From contig NC_015388.1 in NCBI RefSeq assembly GCF_000195295.1, forward strand, positions 186,001 through 250,000: a stretch of 64,000 nucleotides of DNA, read 5' to 3'. The position numbers and the translations under genes are program-made. The notes beneath the pieces were generated by a model that did not search any database, was not told the origin of the DNA, and saw only the letters and a program-made list of their open reading frames with translations. Below are positions 53,054 through 61,365 of this stretch, in pieces. The DNA comes from Desulfobacca acetoxidans DSM 11109 (GTDB lineage Bacteria; Desulfobacterota; Desulfobaccia; Desulfobaccales; Desulfobaccaceae). Numbering within the stretch: position 1 is the stretch's first letter; each line of letters starts with the position of its first letter.

Positions 53054-54964
53054 ATGAACGGGGAAATAACAGTGGATGCTCACAGTGATTATATTCGATC
53101 ACCTGGCCTGATCCTTGATTTTAGCAGACATAAATATCTCAAATGGCTCAATGTGCTGCGCAACCCTTTGGAAAGAATCATCTGTCTCAGACAGGTCAAT
53201 CGCGTTTTGACGCAGGCAGCGGCGTCGACGGATGAATGGTCTTTCTTATCGCACCTTCTGAATTCATTGAACGTCCACTGTGAATTCTCAGAAACGGAGA
53301 TCCCACGGATTTCCAGCCGGGGGGCGCTGGTGGTTGTGGCAAATCATCCCTTTGGAGGGTTGGAGGGGGTCATCCTGGCAGATCTGTTGGGGAAAGTTCG
53401 TCGAGATGTCAAGATCATGGCCAATTATCTCTTGCAGCCTGTGACCGTGCTGCAGAATCTGTTTATTTATGTGGATCCCTTCGGCACTAAGCGATCTGTA
53501 CACGCCAATCTCTCCGGTCTCCGAGAGGTCCTGGCCTGGCTGAAACAGGGAGGGGTTGTGGGGGTCTTTCCGGCCGGGATGGTATCCCACTTGAGCTGGC
53601 CAAAACTCAAGGTTACCGATCCGGCCTGGAACCGGAATGTGGCTCGCCTGATCAAAAGAAGCCGGGCAGATGTCCTGCCGGTTTTTTTTGACGGCCACAA
53701 CAGTCCTCTGTTTCAATGTCTGGGGCTGGTGCACCCGCAGTTGCGGACGGCGCTGTTGCCGAGAGAGTTTCTAAACAAAAAAGATAAGGTCATCCGAGTT
53801 AAGATCGGCCAGGCGATAGCCCATGAGAGATTATCGACCCTGGGGGATGACGATAAGATCATGGCCTACCTGCGCCTGCGTACTTATATGTTACGGGAAA
53901 GCATATCGGCTGGGGATGGCAGAGCCGGTCGGTTTCATCTGACCAGGCCATTTAGGAAAACCTTGCCCGAAGCAATTATTCCCAGCCCGGAAGCGGCAAC
54001 GATAGTTCGGGAGGTTAAGGCACTGCCCTCCTCTCAGATCCTGGTCCACAGCCGTCCGTATCTGGTCGGCTATGGTTATGCGCCGCAGATTCCCAACCTG
54101 CTGCAAGAGATCGGCCGTCTGCGGGAAGTAACCTTTCGGCAGGTCCGGGAGGGAACCGGCAAGTCCATAGACCTGGACCGGTTTGACGCCCATTATCTTC
54201 ATCTGTTCCTCTGGGAACAGGAGAGACAGGAGGTGATCGGGGCCTACCGACTGGGGCCGACAGACCGGATAATCAGCGGCTTAGGTGGCCGCGGTTTGTA
54301 TACTGCCACTTTATTTGATTACCACCAGCGATTTTTGGCCGAGATCAATCCGGGGTTGGAGTTGGGCCGCTCGTTCGTACGGCTGGAGTATCAGAAGAAT
54401 TATCAAGCCTTGCTGCTCTTGTGGAAAGGGATTGCCCAGTTCGTCGTGCGCCATCCCCATTACCGCCTGTTGTTCGGCCCGGTATCAATCAGCAATGAGT
54501 ATCATGATTTCTCCCAGGGATTGTTGGCCACCTGGTTAAGTATGCACACTTTCCTTCCTGAACTGGCCCGCTTCGTCAAACCCAAGACACCTCTCATCTT
54601 TAAAAAATACCGGGAGCAGGACCTGCGGTTGGCCCTCGCCGGTACGCAGAAGGTGGAAGAACTCTCGGAATTGTTGGCCGATGTCGATCCAGGCCGCCAC
54701 GGAGTCCCCATCCTCTTGAAGCAGTATTTAAAATTGGGGGGGAAGCTGTTAGGCTTCAACCGCGACCCCAACTTCAGCCAGGTCCTGGACGGTTTGATAT
54801 TGGTTGACCTGACCCTAACACCTCCCCAAGTCTTGCAGCGCTACATGGGTAAGGCAGGTCTGGCGGAATTTTCGGCTTACCATAATTTAGGCGTCGACCA
54901 CCACCCTTCTAGCCCGACAAAATTCGCTGATCCGCCTTTCAGCATGTCAGCGGTTCATCCCTAA
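53054..54964 (+). CDS. olsF: Two-domain acyltransferase, OlsF-like (ornithine lipid synthesis)
   Basis: A 636-residue fusion. Residues about 60-290 are a PlsC/LPLAT-like O-acyltransferase: VVVANHPFGGLEG (N97-H98; the usual HxxxxD Asp is Glu here), PAGMVSHLSW and PVFFDGHNS. Residues about 330-610 are an OlsB-type N-acyltransferase (GNAT-related): VGYGYAPQIPNLLQEIGRLREVTFRQ, LELGRSFVRLEY, LFGPVSISNEYH. This order matches bifunctional OlsF enzymes, which make phosphorus-free ornithine lipids by N- then O-acylation. The accepted amino acid is not readable. Its 3' end overlaps the first repeat of a putative Pho box for the next operon. Confidence 0.82.
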   Translation: MNGEITVDAHSDYIRSPGLILDFSRHKYLKWLNVLRNPLERIICLRQVNRVLTQAAASTDEWSFLSHLLNSLNVHCEFSETEIPRISSRGALVVVANHPFGGLEGVILADLLGKVRRDVKIMANYLLQPVTVLQNLFIYVDPFGTKRSVHANLSGLREVLAWLKQGGVVGVFPAGMVSHLSWPKLKVTDPAWNRNVARLIKRSRADVLPVFFDGHNSPLFQCLGLVHPQLRTALLPREFLNKKDKVIRVKIGQAIAHERLSTLGDDDKIMAYLRLRTYMLRESISAGDGRAGRFHLTRPFRKTLPEAIIPSPEAATIVREVKALPSSQILVHSRPYLVGYGYAPQIPNLLQEIGRLREVTFRQVREGTGKSIDLDRFDAHYLHLFLWEQERQEVIGAYRLGPTDRIISGLGGRGLYTATLFDYHQRFLAEINPGLELGRSFVRLEYQKNYQALLLLWKGIAQFVVRHPHYRLLFGPVSISNEYHDFSQGLLATWLSMHTFLPELARFVKPKTPLIFKKYREQDLRLALAGTQKVEELSELLADVDPGRHGVPILLKQYLKLGGKLLGFNRDPNFSQVLDGLILVDLTLTPPQVLQRYMGKAGLAEFSAYHNLGVDHHPSSPTKFADPPFSMSAVHP

Positions 54965-55012
54965 CAAAAACCTAACAAGATACTAACCTTACAGAAATAT
55001 AATTCCTATAAT
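54961..55012 (+). promoter_or_regulatory. Putative Pho box and -10 element
   Basis: CTAACA at 54961, CTAACA at 54972 and CTAACC at 54983 are spaced exactly 11 bp, one DNA turn, as in PhoB/PhoP/SphR boxes. TATAAT follows at 55007-55012, at the place expected when the box replaces a -35. This promoter would serve the DUF5132/HMA2 genes. It is inferred from spacing; no expression data. Confidence 0.6.
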
Positions 55013-55106
55013 AAATATTAATTACAGTTACCTTAAACGGGGTCGATTAAAAAGAAGTCCCTCAGGTAGAAGTTAAACAGGAATAAAATTCATTGGATGG
55101 GTGGCT

Positions 55107-55370
55107 ATGGATATCTTCAAAAATGTTTTTAAAGGATCACTCAGCAGTATCCTGGTCGTCGCCGGTGTAGCCTTAGTGGCGCCCATTGCCCTGCCGGTGG
55201 TAGCTTCCATGGCTCGACCGATTTTCAAAGGGATTATTAAAGGCGGCATGGCCCTGATGGATACCATGCAGGAATTTGTCGCCGAGACGGGCGAGCAGAT
55301 TAGCGATCTGGTGGCAGAGGCCAAAGCGGAACGGGCTGCCGCCGCCAGTGCTGCCACCGATCGTAGCTGA
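55107..55370 (+). CDS. DUF5132-like small membrane protein
   Basis: An 87-residue protein from ATG 55107 (a GTG at 55101 is possible). One hydrophobic segment with many small residues (SSILVVAGVALVAPIALPVV, residues about 10-30), then a second Gly-rich amphipathic part (FKGIIKGGMALMD) and a charged helical tail ending AAAASAATDRS. It resembles DUF5132 proteins, which often neighbour HMA2-domain proteins and P-type ATPases. It is first under the Pho-box-like promoter and 21 nt upstream of an HMA2 protein. Function is unknown. Confidence 0.7.
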   Translation: MDIFKNVFKGSLSSILVVAGVALVAPIALPVVASMARPIFKGIIKGGMALMDTMQEFVAETGEQISDLVAEAKAERAAAASAATDRS

Positions 55371-55391
55371 TGGCAAAGTGAGAGGCTAGTG

Positions 55392-55982
55392 ATGAACATC
55401 AGGGTGGTTCACGCCCTTCCCGGTCGGGTACGTCTTAAGATCGCCCCAATGATACGCCATCCGGTCCTGGCTCGGGAGATTGAGGATCGGGTTAAAGGGG
55501 CGCCCGGTGTCACGGGCGTCGAGTGCAATCCGGTCACCGGCAGTCTGGTAATTCTCTATGAGCCGGCCACTAAGATGGCAAAGGATACCATACGCTCCCT
55601 GACGGAGGTCTTCAAAAGCATATCTCCGGAGTTGACCGGGAAACAGGTTGCAAACCTCTTGAAGCCAAGTCTGCCCCCCGAGTGTCCGGACGTCTCTCCT
55701 TATGCAGCCAGTATCACCCAGTTTTTTGGCGCTTTAAATGCAGGTGTGAGTAATATCCTGGGAGGTTTGGACCTAAAGGTCTTATTGCCGACCACACTCT
55801 TTGTTTTAGGCATAAACCGTATGATTGCCGAAAGAGCCACTCCACCGGCGTGGTATAATCTGCTATGGTTTTCTCTGGCAACCTTTATGCTGTTTCATCC
55901 CACCAAAACAAGTTCTTTAGAACAGGCAAGCGTCCTACATGAAACCATGGAAGGAATGGCGACACTGGAAATGGCCGAATGA
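55392..55982 (+). CDS. HMA2-domain membrane protein
   Basis: About 196 residues from ATG 55392 (AGAGG 6 nt upstream). The N-terminal 75 residues form a ferredoxin-like HMA2 domain: HALPGRVRLK, a helix, then VTGVECNPVTGSLVILYE. It lacks the CxxC of copper chaperones. After a linker come two or three hydrophobic segments (about 120-170; LPTTLFVLGINRMI, NLLWFSLATFMLF). Four proteins in this locus share the GR(V/I)R and N-x-x-TG signature, including the P-type ATPase N-terminus, so they may interact through this domain. Confidence 0.75.
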   Translation: MNIRVVHALPGRVRLKIAPMIRHPVLAREIEDRVKGAPGVTGVECNPVTGSLVILYEPATKMAKDTIRSLTEVFKSISPELTGKQVANLLKPSLPPECPDVSPYAASITQFFGALNAGVSNILGGLDLKVLLPTTLFVLGINRMIAERATPPAWYNLLWFSLATFMLFHPTKTSSLEQASVLHETMEGMATLEMAE

Positions 55983-56133
55983 TTATCCCCCGCGGCCGCG
56001 GCGTTCACGGGCTTTCCCTAACTATCCGCAGAGTGTAAGCGGGATCGGAAGAACTTTTCTTAACAACATCTCTATGAACCGACGAGCTTTCCTGGTTCAG
56101 GGGAGCCAGTTTTTATTTCAGGCGTTTATGTTT

Positions 56134-56499
56134 TTAGATGATAGCGGTTACTAATCGGGTCAGGGCCGCTTCCATCATCGTCTGGGCTACTGAGGCGACA
56201 ACTCTGTACGGCAGGGAACTAAAGCCATCTTGAGTGCTGGTAGCCTCCTGCCACCCGGGTGTTATCTGGCGGAGATAACCCGATTCCTGAAGAGCCCGCA
56301 GAATATGGTCTTGACCGGTTTCCTGAGGATTATAGTAGATCAGGACGCTGCCAGTTATGTGGTTGGCCTTAATTGATTCGATGCCCGGTTGCCATTGCAC
56401 CTTTTTTTCCAGCTCCTCGGCTCTGATCGAAGAACCTTTGATCTCTGGGACCTTAATGCGGATGCGACCTGCTAGTGAATGGATATAGTCCGGGTGCAT
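56134..56499 (-). CDS. HMA2-domain protein, opposite strand
   Basis: About 121 residues from the ATG at 56499, which is 9 nt after GGAGGA; longer starts to 56520 exist. The domain reads HSLAGRIRIKVPEIKG then GIESIKANHITGSVLIYYN, again without Cys. A C-terminal extension (residues about 80-121) includes a helix ending LTRLVTAII. It is the only minus-strand member of the set and faces the next HMA2 gene across a 460-nt gap. Confidence 0.7.
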   Translation of the reverse strand: MHPDYIHSLAGRIRIKVPEIKGSSIRAEELEKKVQWQPGIESIKANHITGSVLIYYNPQETGQDHILRALQESGYLRQITPGWQEATSTQDGFSSLPYRVVASVAQTMMEAALTRLVTAII

Positions 56500-56982
56500 G
56501 TCCACCATTCCTCCGTTCATGTTTTATCCGTTATTACTTCATTATTATTCGTGAACGTTAATCCTCAATCTAGATTCTGTTTATATTGTGCTAGAGCGAA
56601 TTTTTTTATGGAGGTTCGTTTTGCAGTCAAGTTAGAAATATTGTGTCATAGAGGTGGTCCTCCTTGAAGCTGTTTTTTTCAGGAAATGGTTTATGAAGTC
56701 TTGACAACATCGAATTATGAGAAATCTGTTTGTTTATGATGAGTATGCACCAAAGAGGTAAGGGAGGTGATATGTTAAGTGGTAGGCGACTACACGGGGG
56801 ATTTCGTTCGTTTGGGTGTAATAGAGCCTGTTTCATAACCCTAAGTACTGATGCAGTAATCAATCCTGACCGGAAGGCTGGTCGATCAGATAACGAGCAG
56901 TGATCTAAAGAGTGTTTTTCGGACGGCTGGAGACATTTAAAGCTCTCTAGACAGTCGATCATCCTGGTGAGGCAAAGATACC
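56500..56982. other. Divergent intergenic region with a possible 43-residue ORF
   Basis: Between two divergent HMA2 genes. A frame at 56772-56903 has a very strong ribosome binding site (AAGGGAGGTGAT, one base before the ATG in its full form) and encodes a basic 43-residue peptide starting MLSGRRLHGGFRS; the spacing is tight, so it is only a candidate. TTGACA occurs near 56700 with no good -10. The rest shows nothing. Confidence 0.4.
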
Positions 56983-57273
56983 ATGGACTTAAACGGCATT
57001 CAGATTTCACATTTTATCCCAGGGCGGGTCAGGTTGAAATCTCTTCTGATTAAGGGCAATCTGAGCCTGGCGCAGAAAATCATGGAATTATTTTCGGCTA
57101 TCCCAGGTATCAGAGAAGTGGAGGCAAATCATCTGACCGGCAGTCTGTTGGTGGTGTATGACGCCAAACAGTTGCGGACACCTGATTCTACCCACCAACT
57201 GGAGGAGGCTCTCAAGTTTTTGGCTCCGAACCTGGATCATGACAGGGTTGCCTGGCTATTGCAACGGCTTTGA
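56983..57273 (+). CDS. Stand-alone HMA2-domain protein
   Basis: A 96-residue single-domain protein: HFIPGRVRLKS at the start, REVEANHLTGSLLVVYD in the second half, and a C-terminal helix LDHDRVAWLLQRL. No Cys, no membrane segment. It resembles the N-terminal domain of the nearby P-type ATPase and could exchange with it, as copper chaperones do with their pumps, though the metal-binding Cys are missing. The next gene starts 122 nt downstream. Confidence 0.75.
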   Translation: MDLNGIQISHFIPGRVRLKSLLIKGNLSLAQKIMELFSAIPGIREVEANHLTGSLLVVYDAKQLRTPDSTHQLEEALKFLAPNLDHDRVAWLLQRL

Positions 57274-57395
57274 CAGTCTTCGAGTCGTGCTTATTCCCTT
57301 ATCCTTTAGGAAACAGCAATGAGGTGTTTTTCTTATACATGCCTAATTCGATTGATACAGCCTCTCGCCAGAGCAGAGCGGGAAAGGAGAAAGCG

Positions 57396-58121
57396 ATGAA
57401 TCAGGAGGAAAAAATCCAGGGCTCCGGTCTCGGAGAGATGGTGCAGAACACCGGCGCCTTTGTCAAGGATGGGGTCGTCAACAGCCTCAAAGGGCTGAAT
57501 GAAATCGAGAATCAAATCGTCACCGTGGCCAGGAATAGCGTTACTGATGCACTGCAAGCCGGCGGGGCGGTAGCCGGCAGCGTCATCGAGGTGAGCCGGG
57601 ATGTGGTCAAAGGAGCTCTGAAGGCCACCGAAGAGGTGGGCTATGGACTCCTTATGACTACCAAGAACGCGGCAAAGGGCATTGTTTTAGGGATCGGCGA
57701 CGTCGGTGGAGACGTCATTAACACCGCCGGTCAGGTAGCCCAAGGAGCCGTTAAAGGCGCCTCGGAAGTAGGCACTGATGTTGCTCTGGTAGCCCGTCGG
57801 ACGGTTGACGGCGTTATCGAAGCGGTACAAGAAGTTGGCGGCAATGTCGGCGGTGCCGCTACGGCTGCGGTTAATGGCGCCATTGAGGCGGCCGGTTCGC
57901 TCGGCTCTGCCGCTACCAGAAACGTCACGGTCTTCCTGGTTGGAGTAGTCGATGGTGTCAAAGACGTGGTCAGCGCAGTCCTCCCCAAATCCTGGAGCAC
58001 TTCCGAGGCTAACAGCGAAGAGCTGTCCGAGAGTCCTCAGTCAAAACCGAAAGTGGGAAGGGAGTCCGTCAAGTCGAAGGAGGTTTCGGCGCCGATGGGA
58101 AAGCCAACTGCGGTCTCTTAG
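57396..58121 (+). CDS. Protein with seven tandem 22-residue amphipathic repeats
   Basis: About 241 residues from ATG 57396 (GGAAAGGAG upstream). Residues 24-177 are seven consecutive 22-residue units, for example RNSVTDALQAGGAVAGSVIE, GQVAQGAVKGASEVGTDVAL and RRTVDGVIEAVQEVGGNVGG, sharing a G or A at fixed places, V at 4 and an EVG-type core. Twenty-two (2 x 11) residues is the helical repeat of apolipoproteins, synucleins and LEA proteins, which lie flat on lipid surfaces. A last hydrophobic stretch (VFLVGVVDGVKDVVSAVL) and a Ser/Lys-rich tail follow. Lipid binding is inferred from repeat length. Confidence 0.75.
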   Translation: MNQEEKIQGSGLGEMVQNTGAFVKDGVVNSLKGLNEIENQIVTVARNSVTDALQAGGAVAGSVIEVSRDVVKGALKATEEVGYGLLMTTKNAAKGIVLGIGDVGGDVINTAGQVAQGAVKGASEVGTDVALVARRTVDGVIEAVQEVGGNVGGAATAAVNGAIEAAGSLGSAATRNVTVFLVGVVDGVKDVVSAVLPKSWSTSEANSEELSESPQSKPKVGRESVKSKEVSAPMGKPTAVS

Positions 58122-58191
58122 CAGTTGGGGTTGCCTCAGGGTCATTGGCCAGCCCTCGTGCTGATTCGCCGTCAAACAGAGATTCTGCCTG

Positions 58192-58218
58192 TTGGGGCGA
58201 ATCTTGTATTCGCCCCAA
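58192..58218. repeat. Perfect hairpin before the P-type ATPase
   Basis: TTGGGGCGAA, 7-nt loop, TTCGCCCCAA: a 10-bp perfect inverted repeat 70 nt after the repeat protein and 28 nt before the ATPase ATG. No T-run, so it may be an attenuator or mRNA stabiliser rather than a terminator. Confidence 0.7.
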
Positions 58219-58245
58219 GCTGCTTATGTGTTTGTACAATACGTT

Positions 58246-61200
58246 ATGATCCAGGTTGTCCACGCAGAAGTCCAGGGGAGAGTTCGATTTCATATTCCCG
58301 AACTCTACCGTTGTGAGTCCCTGAAAAAATTTCTTCAGGAAAGGCTGTCCCGGTATCGCGGGAATGGTATCTCTTCGTTTTCTCCCAATATTCTTACCGG
58401 CAACGCCCTTGTCTGTTTCAACACCGACAATAGCCCGGAAACCATCGGCCTCTTGTTGGAGCAGTGCCTCCGGGAATATCACGCCTCAACCGGATCACCG
58501 CAACCTGATCCAAAAACCGGGAAGTCGGTCATTGACCGGCAGGTTCAAGATGACTCTTTCCCTTCGCCCCCCACCGTGGGCCAGGGCGAACCGGTGCCTA
58601 CGTTTGCCTCAGCCTGGAGAGAACAGGAAATAGCACCTTGGCATACGCTGGAGACCGAAGAGATCTTGGCCAGGTGGTCGGTTTCTCGGGAAACCGGCTT
58701 GGCTCAGGAAGTAGCGCAGGGAAACTACGAAAAATTCGGACCCAATGCTCTAAGCGAACCAGAGCCGCGTTCAGGTTGGGAGATCTTCATTAGCCAATTC
58801 AAATCACTCCCCGTGGCTTTGTTGAGTGCCGCCGCCGGCCTCGCCGTCATCTCCGGTGGGATTCTGGACGCCGTCCTGATCATGGGAGTGGTAGCGGTGA
58901 ATGCGGGGATCGCCTATAAAACCGAAAGTGAGGCCGAAACCACCATCCAATCTCTGAAAAACCTGATACGGCCCACTGCCCAGGTTATCAGAAATGGCGA
59001 TCTGCAGGAGATTGCCGTTGAGGGTGTGGTTCCGGGAGATTTATTGTCCCTTAAGCCCGGTACCTATATTGCGGCCGACAGCAGACTGGTGGAGGCCGAT
59101 CGACTCAGCATCGATGAATCCGCCCTTACGGGTGAGAGTCTACCAGCCTTGAAGACAACCCAAGTCCTAAAGGCGGAAAATATCCCCTTAGGCGACCGGA
59201 CCAATATGGTCTATCGAGGGGCTATGGTAACCGGCGGCCAAGGCCTGGCGCTAGTGGTGGCTACCGGCCGGTACACCGAAATTGGTAAGCTGCAGACCTT
59301 GGTGGAGGAGGCGGTTGCCCCGGAAACACCTTTGGAAAAACAGTTAGGGCGGGTAGGCGACGAACTGGTGCTGCTGTGTTGCGGCATCTGCGCTCTGGTC
59401 TGCGGCATCGGCCTGCTGCGGGGTTTTGCCCTGCTGCAAATGGCCAATACGGCCGTTTCGTTGGCTGCGGCCGCAGTGCCGGAAGGCCTGCCGACCGTCG
59501 CCACCACCACCCTGGCCCTGGGCGTCAAGAACATGGAAAAGCATCAGGTCCTCATCCGGCGGCTGGAGGCGGTGGAGACCCTAGGTTGCCTCCAGACCAT
59601 CTGCCTGGATAAAACCGGTACAATTACCAAAAATGAGATGACCGTAGTCAGAATCTATGCTGGCGGACGCGTGTTCCAGTTTAACGAAGAGGATCTCCCT
59701 GCCGCGGTTCACCAAATTGCCTCGAATGGCCACGAGTTCGCCCAATTAATCCGAATGGCGGCATTGTGTAACGAAACTGAAATAGACCGGGCCGAGAATC
59801 GGTATGTGCTTTCGGGATCGGCCACCGAAAAGGCCCTGGTACAGTTGGCTATCGATCTTGGCATCGACGTCCTCGACCTGAGACGCCGCTATCCGCTCCT
59901 CCGGGTCAATCATCGGTCCGAACAGCGGCCTTTTATGACTACGTATCATGAAACGGCCACTGGCGACAAATTGATGGTTCTAAAAGGCAGCCCCCTGGAT
60001 GTCCTGGCTATGTGTGATACCTACTTGAAAGAAGGCCAGCGACTGCCGCTGAACGTTCGGCAGCGACTGCAGATCGAAACTGAAAATGACCGCATGGCGG
60101 GCGACTCCCTGCGGGTGCTCGGGGTAGCGGTCTATCACGGAGAGATAAACGGCAATGGCCTGGATGCCGGAAACGATCGGATCGACCGAGGGTTCACCTG
60201 GCTGGGAGTCACCGGCATGGCTGATCCCATCCGGGAAGGGGTGCACCAACTGGTGTCAGATTTCCACCGGGCTGGCATCCGGACCGTGATGATCACCGGT
60301 GATCAGAGCCAGACTGCCTATGCCATCGGTAAAGAGCTTAATCTGAGTCAAGGTGAGCCTCTGGAGATTTTGGATTCCACCCACCTGGACGCCATGGCGC
60401 CCGAGACCATCAAGGCCCTGGCTCAGCGGGTGCACATCTTTGCCCGGGTCAGTCCAGCCCATAAGCTGCAGATCGTGCGCGCCTTGCAGAGTGCCGGGCA
60501 GGTAGTGGCCATGACCGGTGACGGCATCAACGATGGTCCTGCCCTCAAGGCCGCCGAAGTGGGTATTGCCATGGGACACTCCGGCACCGATATCGCCCGA
60601 GAAGTGGCTGACGTAGTTTTAAAAGAAGACAACCTGGAGGCCTTGGTCGTCGCCATCCAGGACGGCCGCACCTCCTACAACAACATCAAGAAATCGGTAC
60701 ATTTTTTTCTCTCTACCAATATCAGTGAGATCATGGTAACCTTTATGGCCTTGGCGGCAGGTTGGGGTACGCCCCTGAATACCATGCAGCTCCTCTGGAT
60801 TAATCTGGTCTCGGATATCTTACCTGGGCTGGCCCTCACCATGGAGGCTCCCGAACCGTCCGTCCTGGAACGTCCGCCCCGGCCCACGGGCGAGCCTATC
60901 TTTTCTGGTGATGAGTACTGGAGTATAATGCGGGAATCTGCTACGCTCAGTGCCGCGGCCCTAAGTGCCTATGGCTACGGGCTGATGCGTTACGGTATCG
61001 GAGCGAGGGCCGGCGCACTGGCTTTCAACAGCCTCACTATCGCCCAACTCCTGCATGCCTTTAGCTGCCGTTCGGACCGGCAGAGCGTCTTCCGCGGAAA
61101 CTTGCCGGCGAATCGATTCCTTACCCTGTCAGTCGGCGGCTCCATCCTCCTGCAGGTCTTGGCCATGTTCACCCCGGGATTGCGCAGCCTCCTTGGTATA

Positions 61201-61284
61201 GGTGCCATGAGTCTGACGGACGGCGTGGTTATCGCCGGTACATCTCTCATGCCTCTGATAATTAACGAATTAATCAAGAAATGA
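58246..61284 (+). CDS. P2-type cation-transporting ATPase with N-terminal HMA2 domain
   Basis: A 1012-residue pump. Residues 1-80 are an HMA2 domain (EVQGRVRFHIPE, NILTGNALVCFN) without Cys. The P-type core follows: LTGESLP, DKTGTITKN with the phosphorylated D455, MTGDGINDGPALK (D759) and ten membrane helices. Ion-site residues are PEGLP in helix 4, NISEIMVTF in helix 5 and LWINLVSD in helix 6, which match the Ca2+/Mn2+-type P2A pumps (Ser replaces Thr in the last). So a divalent cation exporter is likely, not a copper pump. No ribosome binding site is clear; the TTG at 58192 would read through the hairpin. Confidence 0.88.
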   Translation: MIQVVHAEVQGRVRFHIPELYRCESLKKFLQERLSRYRGNGISSFSPNILTGNALVCFNTDNSPETIGLLLEQCLREYHASTGSPQPDPKTGKSVIDRQVQDDSFPSPPTVGQGEPVPTFASAWREQEIAPWHTLETEEILARWSVSRETGLAQEVAQGNYEKFGPNALSEPEPRSGWEIFISQFKSLPVALLSAAAGLAVISGGILDAVLIMGVVAVNAGIAYKTESEAETTIQSLKNLIRPTAQVIRNGDLQEIAVEGVVPGDLLSLKPGTYIAADSRLVEADRLSIDESALTGESLPALKTTQVLKAENIPLGDRTNMVYRGAMVTGGQGLALVVATGRYTEIGKLQTLVEEAVAPETPLEKQLGRVGDELVLLCCGICALVCGIGLLRGFALLQMANTAVSLAAAAVPEGLPTVATTTLALGVKNMEKHQVLIRRLEAVETLGCLQTICLDKTGTITKNEMTVVRIYAGGRVFQFNEEDLPAAVHQIASNGHEFAQLIRMAALCNETEIDRAENRYVLSGSATEKALVQLAIDLGIDVLDLRRRYPLLRVNHRSEQRPFMTTYHETATGDKLMVLKGSPLDVLAMCDTYLKEGQRLPLNVRQRLQIETENDRMAGDSLRVLGVAVYHGEINGNGLDAGNDRIDRGFTWLGVTGMADPIREGVHQLVSDFHRAGIRTVMITGDQSQTAYAIGKELNLSQGEPLEILDSTHLDAMAPETIKALAQRVHIFARVSPAHKLQIVRALQSAGQVVAMTGDGINDGPALKAAEVGIAMGHSGTDIAREVADVVLKEDNLEALVVAIQDGRTSYNNIKKSVHFFLSTNISEIMVTFMALAAGWGTPLNTMQLLWINLVSDILPGLALTMEAPEPSVLERPPRPTGEPIFSGDEYWSIMRESATLSAAALSAYGYGLMRYGIGARAGALAFNSLTIAQLLHAFSCRSDRQSVFRGNLPANRFLTLSVGGSILLQVLAMFTPGLRSLLGIGAMSLTDGVVIAGTSLMPLIINELIKK

Positions 61285-61365
61285 GACGTTGCCGGCAATC
61301 TCGGATTAGCTTCGGATCCTCATCCCTCAGCTCCCTTTTGAACTATTCTCTTGCGGGAGATGCAT

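Noticed and set aside
55392-57273. HMA2 proteins as copper chaperones
   Set aside because: No CxxC in any of them, and the neighbouring pump has P2A (PEGLP, helix 5 Glu, helix 6 Asn/Asp) rather than CPx features.
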